Of a DNA stretch of 64,000 nucleotides, positions 15,251 through 22,834 are shown piece by piece. Within the stretch, counting starts at the first letter, position 1. Every line of letters begins with the position of its first letter. The DNA lies in NCBI RefSeq assembly GCF_018760735.1, contig NZ_JAHHZN010000010.1, positions 1-64,000 on the forward strand, read 5' to 3'. The translations under genes and the position numbers were made by a program. The DNA is from Hymenobacter piscis. Lineage in GTDB: Bacteria; Bacteroidota; Bacteroidia; Cytophagales; Hymenobacteraceae. Under the pieces are notes generated by a model, which was given only the letters and a program-made list of their open reading frames with translations, searched no databases and was not told the origin of the DNA.

Positions 15251-16066
15251 ATGAACAGGTTACTCATAAGTACAATTCTGGCTTTTAACACAACTGTCTC
15301 GTATTCTCAAAACAAAAAGATGGCAGAAAGCGACTCAGCTAGTGTTAAATGCACTTATAAGATAACTTACCAACCTGACTCTACCAATATTGGCAGCAAA
15401 AATACAGAGTCTGCTTTTCTTTTGATTGGCAAAACACTTTCTCTTTATCAGTACGAGAACAAAATAAAATTAGATTCTGCAATAGATAATAATATTAGAA
15501 ACAATATACAAGAAACTAAAATTTCAAATTATCCTAAAGCTAATTTTTGGTATCGAATATATAAAAAATCATCTGAGAATCAAGTAACAACGATTGACTA
15601 CATTGGAACGAAGGAGTACGCATATACTGAGACCATGCCTCTTTTTGTTTGGAATATCTCTTCTGAGAGTAAAAATATAAACGGATACAACTGTAGAAGA
15701 GCTACAACCAGCTATGCCGGCCGAGTCTGGGAAGCTTGGTATACCACCGAAATACCCTTCAGCGAAGGCCCTCATAAGTTCAGTGGATTACCAGGACTTA
15801 TTTTAGAAATAAAAGATGTCAAAGGATACTATGAATTTAAAATGTCTGATATTACTTTCAAACAAAATAGTTTAATAAATTTTTCTAATGCCGGTATATC
15901 ATACACAACAAGAAATGATTTCAGAAAGAATAAAGATAATTATGAAAAAAATTATGTATCAATCAGAATAGCTCAAGGAGGCGCTATATATGGAGATGAA
16001 AAAACCATGCGAAAAATAGTCAGTGATAATTACAACAAACGCAATAACCCAATCGAATTGAAGTAG
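15251..16066 (+). CDS. GLPGLI family secreted protein
   Basis: 271 residues from the ATG at 15251, with a signal-like N-terminus (MNRLLISTILAFN, cleavage near SYSQ). The motif GLPGLI is at residues 179-184, inside the family context GPHKFSGLPGLILEIKD, which defines the Bacteroidetes GLPGLI family of unknown function. The gene is strikingly AT-rich compared with the GC-rich neighbours and uses AAA/AAT codons, which points to recent transfer. The ATG lies 12 nt after the peptide terminator, so it needs its own promoter. In Bacteroidetes such genes often stand next to outer-membrane barrels, as here. Family call is firm; role is unknown. Confidence 0.88.
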   Translation: MNRLLISTILAFNTTVSYSQNKKMAESDSASVKCTYKITYQPDSTNIGSKNTESAFLLIGKTLSLYQYENKIKLDSAIDNNIRNNIQETKISNYPKANFWYRIYKKSSENQVTTIDYIGTKEYAYTETMPLFVWNISSESKNINGYNCRRATTSYAGRVWEAWYTTEIPFSEGPHKFSGLPGLILEIKDVKGYYEFKMSDITFKQNSLINFSNAGISYTTRNDFRKNKDNYEKNYVSIRIAQGGAIYGDEKTMRKIVSDNYNKRNNPIELK

Positions 16067-16126
16067 ATATATCCTCTAACTTATTTTTCTTAGCTAATTC
16101 AGACATATTTAACAACAAATGGCTTA

Positions 16127-18799
16127 TTGATTTTGAATGCTATTGCTTACACACTATTCTTAAGTTGGCTTTTCTTATCCAGCTACTCCGCTGCCGCCCA
16201 AACTGCGCTCACCGGCCAGCTTCTCACGGAGCAGCAGGAGCCATTGCCCGGGGCGCTGGTCGAGCTGCAAAGTCCGGCCCGGCCTGAAGCCACGGCCGTA
16301 ACCACCACCGATAGGGCCGGCCGTTTCTCGCTGCAGGTCAGCTGGCCCGGCGATTCGCTGGTGCTCAGTGCCCGCGCCTTAGGCTTCACCGAGCAGGTGC
16401 TGCGCCTGGCTAACCGCAGCCAGCGCGTCAGCATGACGCTGGCCGTGAGTCTGACACCCCTCAAGGAAGTTACCATCAAGGCCCCGCCCATCCGCCGCGA
16501 GGGCGACACGCTCAGCTACCGCGTCTCAGCCTTTACCGACAAAAAGGACCGCGTGATTGCCGACGTGCTGCGTAAGCTGCCCGGCGTGGAAGTGGAGGCC
16601 GACGGGCGCATTCTCTACGAGGGCCGGCCCATCCAGAAGTTCTACATCAACGGGGCCGACCTGCTGGAAAACCGCTACAACCTGGCCAGCAGCAACCTGC
16701 CCGCCGAGGCCGTGCAGGACGTGCAGGTGCTCAAGCGCCACCAGCCCGTAAAGGCCCTGCGGGGCGTGCAGGCCACCGAGCAGGCTTCCCTCAACCTGGA
16801 GCTCAAGAAGAAGGTCACGGCCACCGGGCAGGCCCGGCTGGGCGTGGGCGCCACCCCGGCGCTGTGGAACGCCAACCTCTCGCCCATGCTCTTCACGCCC
16901 CGCCAGCAGCTCCTCGACACCTACCAGGCCAACAACACCGGCCAGGATGTGGCCGCCGACCTGAAACCCCTGGGCCTCGGCGACTTCCAGCAACTCCTGG
17001 AGCCCGGCAACCAGAAGCCCGACCTGACCGGTATTCAGGGCCTGAGCGCGCCGCCGCTGGCTACCGGGCGTTACCTGTTCAACCGGGCCCACCTGCTGAG
17101 CGCCAACCACCTGCTGCCCTTCAGCAAGGAAGCCCAGCTGCGCATCAACGCCTCCTACCTGCACGACCGGCAAAACCAGACCGGCAGCACCCGCACCCGC
17201 TTCACCCTCCCCGATGGCCGGAACGTTACGCTGCGGGAAGAGAAGCAAAACCGGCTGTACATCAATCAGTTTACCACCGACCTGGCCTACGTGCGCAACG
17301 TGCAGCACTACTACCTGAAGAACACGCTCAGCGTGGCCGGCAGCTGGGAGGCCCAGGACGGGCTGGTGCAACTCACCGGGCAGGAGCAGCCGGTAGCGCA
17401 GCGGGCCACCAACCCGGCCTACTCACTCAGCAACCGGCTGGGGCTGGTGCGGCCGGCGGGCGGGCAGCGGGTGGTGCAGGTGAATTCGGTGGTTACGCTG
17501 GCCGCCTCGCCCCAGCAGCTGACCGTCAGTCCGGGGCCGCTGCCGGCGGTGCTGGCGGACGGCCGGGCCTACGCCGGGGCCCGGCAGCAGGCCCGGGCCG
17601 AAACGTTTTACACGGCCAACTCGGTGGCCTTTATCACCGGCCGCCGGCACTGGCACTACACGTACACGGCGGGGTTCACCCAGGAAATTGAGCGCCTCAC
17701 TTCCACCCTGACCCGCCTGCCGGCCCCGGCTGCGGTGCCCGACTCGTTGCGCAACGGCCTGCGCGCTTCCCAGGGCCGCTACTACGCCCAGGCGGGCATT
17801 GACTACAAAACCGCCCGTTGGCACCTGGAGCTGGAGGCCCCGCTCAACTACCGCACCTTCCGGGCCACCGACGCCGGGCTGAATGGGTACCAGCAGCGGC
17901 GCTACCTGGCGGCCGAGCCCCGGCTTTCGGGCCGCTACGAGCTGAGCGGCCTCTGGCACGCCTCGGGCGGGGCCGGATTCAGCAACCAGTTCGGCAGCGT
18001 GCAGCAGCTCTACTACGGCTACCTGCTGCGCGACTACCGCACCCTGCAGCGCAACGCCGCCCCGCTCACCCAAACCCGCAGCTGGAATTTCAACGGCGGC
18101 CTGTTCTACGAGAACCCGCTCACCTCCTGGTTCTACCGGGCCACGTACAGCTTCAGCGTCGCCACCCGCAACCAGCTGGCCCGGACCCTGGTGCGGCCCG
18201 ATGGCACCCTGACCACCGTGGCCCTGGCCCAGCTCAACCAGAGCCGGAACCAGACGGTGGCGGGCAGCGTGAGCAAGTTTGTGAGCGACTGGAAAATGAC
18301 GCTGGGCCTGCAACTCAGCGGCAGCTTCAGCCGCCAGCCTTTACTGCTCAACGACCAGCTCGTCACGACCCGCAACCAGAGCGGTACCGCCCGCTTCCGG
18401 GCCAGCCTGAACACCTTCGACTGGGGCGGCCTGGAGTATTCGGCTGCCCTGACCACGTTGCGCAACCGCCTGGGCACCGCTGATTTTGGCGCGACCACCG
18501 CCTTTCAGGAGCAGCGGCTGGCGCTTTCGTGGTACCCGGCCGAGCAGCACACAGTGCAGGCCGCCGCGGAGTATTACCAGAGCAACGGCCTGGACCAGCC
18601 GGTACGCAGCACGTTCGTGGATGCCACCTACCGCTACACCCTGCCCACTGCCCGCAAGGTGGACGTGGAGCTCAAAGCCACCAACCTGCTCGACACCCGC
18701 CGCTACCAGACCACCTACACCAGCGGGTTCATCCTGGTCCAGAACAACTACCAGCTACGCCCCCGCCAGGCCCTGGTAGCGGTGCGGGTTTCGTTTTGA
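16127..18799 (+). CDS. TonB-dependent-receptor-like outer membrane barrel with carboxypeptidase regulatory-like domain
   Basis: 890 residues counted from a TTG at 16127. No in-frame ATG exists between the upstream stop (TAG at 16091) and the signal peptide; the nearby ATG at 16119 is out of frame and closes after three codons. A signal peptide (LFLSWLFLSSYSAAAQ) leads into a carboxypeptidase-regulatory-like beta-sandwich (about 25-110, TALTGQLLTEQQEPLPGALV). A plug-like domain follows (about 130-220, VIADVLRKLPGVEV and FYINGADLLENRYN), then a long barrel ending LVAVRVSF with the terminal Phe. No clear TonB box is visible. The first 60 nt are AT-rich like the GLPGLI gene and the rest is GC-rich. 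It probably works with the GLPGLI protein and the peptide at the cell surface; substrate is unknown. Confidence 0.8.
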   Translation: MILNAIAYTLFLSWLFLSSYSAAAQTALTGQLLTEQQEPLPGALVELQSPARPEATAVTTTDRAGRFSLQVSWPGDSLVLSARALGFTEQVLRLANRSQRVSMTLAVSLTPLKEVTIKAPPIRREGDTLSYRVSAFTDKKDRVIADVLRKLPGVEVEADGRILYEGRPIQKFYINGADLLENRYNLASSNLPAEAVQDVQVLKRHQPVKALRGVQATEQASLNLELKKKVTATGQARLGVGATPALWNANLSPMLFTPRQQLLDTYQANNTGQDVAADLKPLGLGDFQQLLEPGNQKPDLTGIQGLSAPPLATGRYLFNRAHLLSANHLLPFSKEAQLRINASYLHDRQNQTGSTRTRFTLPDGRNVTLREEKQNRLYINQFTTDLAYVRNVQHYYLKNTLSVAGSWEAQDGLVQLTGQEQPVAQRATNPAYSLSNRLGLVRPAGGQRVVQVNSVVTLAASPQQLTVSPGPLPAVLADGRAYAGARQQARAETFYTANSVAFITGRRHWHYTYTAGFTQEIERLTSTLTRLPAPAAVPDSLRNGLRASQGRYYAQAGIDYKTARWHLELEAPLNYRTFRATDAGLNGYQQRRYLAAEPRLSGRYELSGLWHASGGAGFSNQFGSVQQLYYGYLLRDYRTLQRNAAPLTQTRSWNFNGGLFYENPLTSWFYRATYSFSVATRNQLARTLVRPDGTLTTVALAQLNQSRNQTVAGSVSKFVSDWKMTLGLQLSGSFSRQPLLLNDQLVTTRNQSGTARFRASLNTFDWGGLEYSAALTTLRNRLGTADFGATTAFQEQRLALSWYPAEQHTVQAAAEYYQSNGLDQPVRSTFVDATYRYTLPTARKVDVELKATNLLDTRRYQTTYTSGFILVQNNYQLRPRQALVAVRVSF

Positions 18800-18818
18800 A
18801 GGAAGAAGGGAGCGGGGA

Positions 18819-18999
18819 GAAGTTAGCGGAACGTCATGCTGAGCGAAGGCGCAGCCGCAGTCGAAGAATCTCTACCGCTTCGTTGGATTACCATTGCACC
18901 ATCAGCACGCGAGATTCTTCGACTGCGGCTGCGCCTTCGCTCAGAATGACGTTGCTCTGTAGACACTGCTGCGCTCAGAATGAGGTTCCGCTAACTTCT
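18819..18999. repeat. long nested inverted repeat, CGTCAT-GAGCG family
   Basis: Inner arms of 43 bp (18830-18872 and 18911-18953) match with one mismatch and share the core AACGTCAT-CTGAGCGAAGG. Outer arms around AGAAGTTAGCGGAAC (18819-18833) and its complement (18985-18999) extend the symmetry. Related elements occur at 41260-41371, 50592-50695 and 52110-52235. It separates the barrel gene from mdh. Confidence 0.9.
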
Positions 19000-19079
19000 G
19001 CCCGCTCCTGTCCCACTTCTGAACTCTATGCCGTAGCTTTACGCCCGACCCAATAATTCACACCCAATTCCACCACTCA

Positions 19080-20021
19080 ATGAAAGTTACCGTAGTTGGA
19101 GCCGGCAATGTAGGCGCGACCTGCGCCGATGTACTGGCCACCCGCGAAATTGCCAACGAGATTGTTCTGGTTGACATCAAGGAAGGTTTCGCCGAAGGCA
19201 AGGCCCTCGATATCTGGCAGAAAGCCCCCGTTATTGGCTACGATTCCCGCACCGTTGGCGTGACCGGCGACTACAGCCGCACCGCCGACTCGGACGTGGT
19301 GGTCATTACCTCGGGCCTGCCCCGCAAGCCCGGCATGAGCCGCGACGACCTGATTTCGACCAACGCCGGCATCGTGAAATCGGTGACCGAGCAGGTAGTA
19401 AAATATTCCCCCAACGCCATCATCATCATCGTCAGCAACCCGCTCGACGTGATGACCTACCAGGCCCACCTCACTTCCGGCCTCTCCCGCACCAAGGTGT
19501 TCGGCATGGCCGGCATCCTCGATACGGCCCGCTACCGCGCCTTCCTGGCCGAAGCCCTGAACGTGAGCCCCAAAGACATCCAGGCCGTGCTCATGGGCGG
19601 CCACGGCGACACCATGGTGCCCCTGCCCCGCTACACCACCGTGGGCGGCATTCCCGTAACCGAGCTCATTGGCAAGGAGGAGCTCGACGCCATTGTGCAG
19701 CGCACGGCCGTGGGCGGCGGTGAGCTGGTGAAACTCATGGGCACTTCGGCCTGGTACGCGCCGGGTGCCGCGGCCGCGCAAATGGTGGAGGCCATCGTGC
19801 GCGACCAGCGCCGCGTGTTCCCCGTGTGCGTGAAGCTGGAAGGCGAGTACGGCATGGACGGCGTCTACCTCGGCGCCCCCGTTATCCTGGGCAAGAACGG
19901 CATCGAGAAAGTCATTGAGCTCCAGCTCAACGACGAGGAAAAAGCCCTGCTCGAAACCTCCCGCGGCCACGTGCAGGAAGTAATGGACGCCCTCGACAAA
20001 ATGAACCAGGCTAACGCTTAG
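19080..20021 (+). CDS. mdh: malate dehydrogenase (LDH-like type)
   Basis: 313 residues. It interconverts malate and oxaloacetate with NAD(H) in the TCA cycle. The NAD site GAGNVGATCA (7-16) is followed by Asp33 in VLVDIKEG, typical for NAD preference. The substrate loop GLPRKPGMSRDDL carries the Arg residues that fix malate, VSNPLDVMTY follows, and the catalytic His lies in MGGHGDTMVPL. It belongs to the LDH-like group of MDH found in Bacteroidetes. A possible -7 box TAGCTTTA lies at 19034-19041. The TAG stop is the first TAG of a heptamer array, followed by a terminator. Confidence 0.96.
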   Translation: MKVTVVGAGNVGATCADVLATREIANEIVLVDIKEGFAEGKALDIWQKAPVIGYDSRTVGVTGDYSRTADSDVVVITSGLPRKPGMSRDDLISTNAGIVKSVTEQVVKYSPNAIIIIVSNPLDVMTYQAHLTSGLSRTKVFGMAGILDTARYRAFLAEALNVSPKDIQAVLMGGHGDTMVPLPRYTTVGGIPVTELIGKEELDAIVQRTAVGGGELVKLMGTSAWYAPGAAAAQMVEAIVRDQRRVFPVCVKLEGEYGMDGVYLGAPVILGKNGIEKVIELQLNDEEKALLETSRGHVQEVMDALDKMNQANA

Positions 20022-20043
20022 AGCTTAGAGCTTAGAGCTTAGA
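20017..20043 (+). repeat. heptamer array (GCTTAGA)n at the mdh stop
   Basis: Units GCTTAGA repeat 3.5 times from the last sense codon (GCT) of mdh. The mdh stop codon TAG lies in the first unit. Confidence 0.85.
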
Positions 20044-20078
20044 AGGATACCGGATGGCTGATTCCCGGTTGCATTTCC

Positions 20079-20110
20079 CGGCCGCCCCGCTTCTGCGGGG
20101 CGGCCGTTTG
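20079..20110 (+). terminator. terminator after mdh
   Basis: 12-bp GC stem (CGGCCGCCCCGC and its complement) with loop TTCT, followed by TTTGCGTT. It is 58 nt downstream of the mdh stop. Confidence 0.7.
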
Positions 20111-20154
20111 CGTTGGTGCGGTAGGTGCTCGATTCTGGCTTTATCCGGCAGGAG

Positions 20155-20187
20155 TGAAAGGGCCCGCCATCCGAAAATAGCGGGCCC
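20155..20187 (-). terminator. terminator after the DUF4468 gene
   Basis: Stem GGGCCCGC/GCGGGCCC (20160-20167 and 20180-20187), followed on the minus strand by CTTTC. It lies just past the stop of the leftward gene at 20216. Confidence 0.6.
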
Positions 20188-20215
20188 CGTGGGAAGTTTT
20201 ATCACGCAGCGGCGG

Positions 20216-20788
20216 CTACCAGGTGAGCTGCTCGTCGTGGGTCATGGCCGTGTTCAGCGTTTTGATGAGCTGCTCAATCTGCCCGTTCAGATACTCGGCC
20301 CGACTGGCGGTATAGCGCTGCTGGTCCGCCGCCGACATGTTTTCGAGCGAGTAGGTAAGCGGACCACGCACTGCCTCGCCGGCAATGTTCATCAGGCTGT
20401 ACGTCCACTGGAACTGGTTGAACGCGTACCGGTACTTGCCATCCTTCGCCTGCACCGTGCAGATAAACGTGTAGGAGTTGCGGTCCTTGAAAGCGCCCCG
20501 GGGCGGTTGCTCCAGTTGGCCCCGCAGCACCAGCGTGGTCACGTCCGGCGTCTGGGTGGTTTGGGCGGTATCCGGCGTCAGCAGGGCCTGGTTGTCGCGG
20601 GCCCATTGGGCGGCCCGGCTGGCCAGCTCGCCGCGCGCGGTATTGCAGACGGGCCGCAGGGCTTCGTAGCTCACTTTGCCGTTCACCAGGGGCAGCTCCC
20701 GGAATAATCTGGCGGCCGGAACGGGGCTTTGCGCCGCACAGCGGCCGCTCAGCGCAGACAGCGCCAGCAGGAATAGTAGTTTTTTCAT
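20216..20788 (-). CDS. DUF4468 domain secreted protein
   Basis: 190 residues from the ATG at 20788. The signal peptide is MKKLLFLLALSALSGRCAAQ. The body fits the DUF4468 (TBP-like fold) pattern common in Bacteroidetes secreted proteins: FRELPLVNGKVSYE near the start, then TLVLRGQLE, YTFICTVQAKDGKYRYAFNQF and a helical C-terminal part. Function of the family is unknown to me. A -7-like TACTTTCG box lies on the minus strand about 15 nt before the start. The gene converges on mdh with two separate terminators. Confidence 0.7.
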   Translation of the reverse strand: MKKLLFLLALSALSGRCAAQSPVPAARLFRELPLVNGKVSYEALRPVCNTARGELASRAAQWARDNQALLTPDTAQTTQTPDVTTLVLRGQLEQPPRGAFKDRNSYTFICTVQAKDGKYRYAFNQFQWTYSLMNIAGEAVRGPLTYSLENMSAADQQRYTASRAEYLNGQIEQLIKTLNTAMTHDEQLTW

Positions 20789-20915
20789 ATCGGGCCCGAA
20801 AGTATCCGATTTGCCGCCATTACAGCCTGGCGTCCGCAATTTCCTGACTAACCTAGGTTTTCTGCGCCGGCTACCAAATCAGCGAAATCACGATTAATCA
20901 GCGGAAATCAGTGAT

Positions 20916-21815
20916 TTATTTCTGGCTGGCGCGGAAAAGCTTCTGCTTTTCTTCCTTGGAGAGGCTCTCGTAGCCGGAGTGGGAAATCTTGTCCAGAATC
21001 TGGTCGATTTCGTCTTCGGCGGGCTGGGAAGGGGTGCTTTTGCGGGTCGGGGCGGGAGCTGCCGCGGCGGTGGCCCCGCCCCGGGTGGCGCGCAGGTTGG
21101 GCCGGCGCGAGAACACCCGGCCCGCCCAGTCGCCGATGGCCTGCACGGGGCGGCCCAGGTCGCGGCCGGCCTGGAGCTGGCGGATGAACACGAAGCCCAG
21201 CACCGCCCCGCCAATGTGGGCCAGCCCGCCGCCCGGATTGCCCTGGTTGATGGCCAGGATGGAGAGCAGAATGACCACGGCGGCAATGTACTTGATGCGC
21301 ACCGGCCCGATCAGAATCAGGCTGAACTGGTAGTCGGGCATGAGCGTGGCGGCGGCCATAATCACGGCCGTCACGCCCGCCGACGCCCCGATCAGGGGCA
21401 CGCCCAGGCCGGGCCGCAGAGCCGGAATCAGGTTGAAGGCCAGCAGGAAGAACACCGCCCCCACCAGCGCGCCCAGCACGTACACGCTCACCAGGCGCCG
21501 GTCGCCGAGGTATTCCCGAATCAGGGCCCCGAACCAGTACAGGTTCAGCAGGTTGAAGAGGATGTGCAGGAAGCCTTCGTGGGTAAAGGCGTAGGTGATA
21601 ATGGTCCAGGGATGGCGCAGCAGGGAGGGCAGGTCGGAGGGCAGCTGGAACTGGCGGATGACGTTGGGGTAATACTGCCCGTAGGTGCCCGTGAGCTTCA
21701 TCAGGGCCTCGGTGAGCACCAGAAACACGAACACCAGCACGTTGAGCAGCAGCAGCTGGTTGAGGGCATTGTCGCGGCGACTGAAGGCCGTCCGGATATC
21801 GTTGAAAACACTCAT
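20916..21815 (-). CDS. rhomboid family intramembrane serine protease with DUF6576-like C-terminal tail
   Basis: 299 residues. Six or so membrane segments span residues 20-215. The catalytic pair is visible: Ser145 in GASAG (143-147) and His200 in LAHIGGAVLGF. THEGFLHILFN (78-88) is the conserved HxxxN helix. Rhomboids cut transmembrane helices within the bilayer; no substrate can be named. The C-terminal 80 residues are soluble, with an Ala/Pro linker and a final amphipathic helix ending LSKEEKQKLFRASQK. It is immediately downstream of a second rhomboid gene on the same strand, separated by 105 nt. Confidence 0.92.
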   Translation of the reverse strand: MSVFNDIRTAFSRRDNALNQLLLLNVLVFVFLVLTEALMKLTGTYGQYYPNVIRQFQLPSDLPSLLRHPWTIITYAFTHEGFLHILFNLLNLYWFGALIREYLGDRRLVSVYVLGALVGAVFFLLAFNLIPALRPGLGVPLIGASAGVTAVIMAAATLMPDYQFSLILIGPVRIKYIAAVVILLSILAINQGNPGGGLAHIGGAVLGFVFIRQLQAGRDLGRPVQAIGDWAGRVFSRRPNLRATRGGATAAAAPAPTRKSTPSQPAEDEIDQILDKISHSGYESLSKEEKQKLFRASQK

Positions 21816-21920
21816 GGGTGGGGGATGCGTGGTTCGGGGCTGGGGCTGGTGTTGCAGGGTGGCCCCGACCGGTTTCGTTCAGCAAGTAACCGCCAAAAAG
21901 GAATAACGGCCAACGAAAAT

Positions 21921-22706
21921 CTAATAGAATCGGGTGCGGTTCCGTTCCCAGAGCATCACCAGCACGAAGCCTACCAGCAGCCCCGCCAAATGGGCGAAGT
22001 GGGCCACGTTGTCGCCGGGGGCCTGGTGAATGCCGCCGTAGAGTTCGTAGAGGCCATAAGCCGGCACCAGGTACTTGGCCTTCACGGGCACGGGCAGCGG
22101 AAACACGATGAGCGTGGTGTTCGGAAACAGGTAGGCGAAGGCGAACAGCAACCCGAACAGGGCCCCGGAGGCGCCCACCATCGGCCCGTTGAGGCTGCGC
22201 TGGTACAAGGCCTCGAGGGAAGTCAGCGCGCCCTGAATAATCTGCCCGTTATCGGGCGTAGCGTGCAGCTGGCGGATAACGGGGGCAAAGCTCGGCCCGT
22301 ACTCCTTCAGGTTGTTTTCCACTACGTCCTGCAAATGCACGTCGGTGGGCTCGGTCCGGAACACCTCAATGTCGTGGCGCATCCGGTTGAGCTCGTAGTA
22401 GCGGATGCCCGAGTAAAGCACGCCCGCCCCAATGCCGCAGATCAGCCAGAAGGTGAGAAACCGCTGCCCGCCCCAGCGCTGCTCCAGCAGCGGCCCGAAC
22501 ACCATCAAACCAAACATATTGGAAAAGATGTGCCCGATGCCGGCGTGCATGAACATGTACGTCAGGTACTGCCAGGGCTGAAAATAGGGCGAGCCAATGG
22601 AATACAGCGCCAGAAAGCCCAGGTTGCCGGACACTTGCTGGGCGATGAGAAAAACCACCACATTGGCAATGAGCAGGTTGCGAACGGTAGGCGTGAGCTG
22701 GAACAT
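21921..22706 (-). CDS. rhomboid family intramembrane serine protease
   Basis: 261 residues from the ATG at 22706; in-frame codons upstream lack a plausible membrane start. Membrane segments span the whole length. GHIFSN (His59, Asn63), GASGALFG (Ser180) and AHFAHLAGLLVG (His239) give the full rhomboid active site. A soluble insert at about 105-165 between two helices is larger than in the minimal family. It probably forms an operon with the rhomboid gene that follows. A TACTTTCG box lies on the minus strand about 45 nt upstream, in the short spacer after mutL. Substrate unknown. Confidence 0.93.
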   Translation of the reverse strand: MFQLTPTVRNLLIANVVVFLIAQQVSGNLGFLALYSIGSPYFQPWQYLTYMFMHAGIGHIFSNMFGLMVFGPLLEQRWGGQRFLTFWLICGIGAGVLYSGIRYYELNRMRHDIEVFRTEPTDVHLQDVVENNLKEYGPSFAPVIRQLHATPDNGQIIQGALTSLEALYQRSLNGPMVGASGALFGLLFAFAYLFPNTTLIVFPLPVPVKAKYLVPAYGLYELYGGIHQAPGDNVAHFAHLAGLLVGFVLVMLWERNRTRFY

Positions 22707-22834
22707 GGAGCGAAGAGCAGAAGAAGGGGCGCAGCACGGCCGCGCCCCCGAAAGTACCGGTTCCCAAACGTACAACCGCCCGGGGAAGATGCGGGGAAGA
22801 GGGAAGAAAAGGCAGCCCGCCTTCCCTCCTGGCC

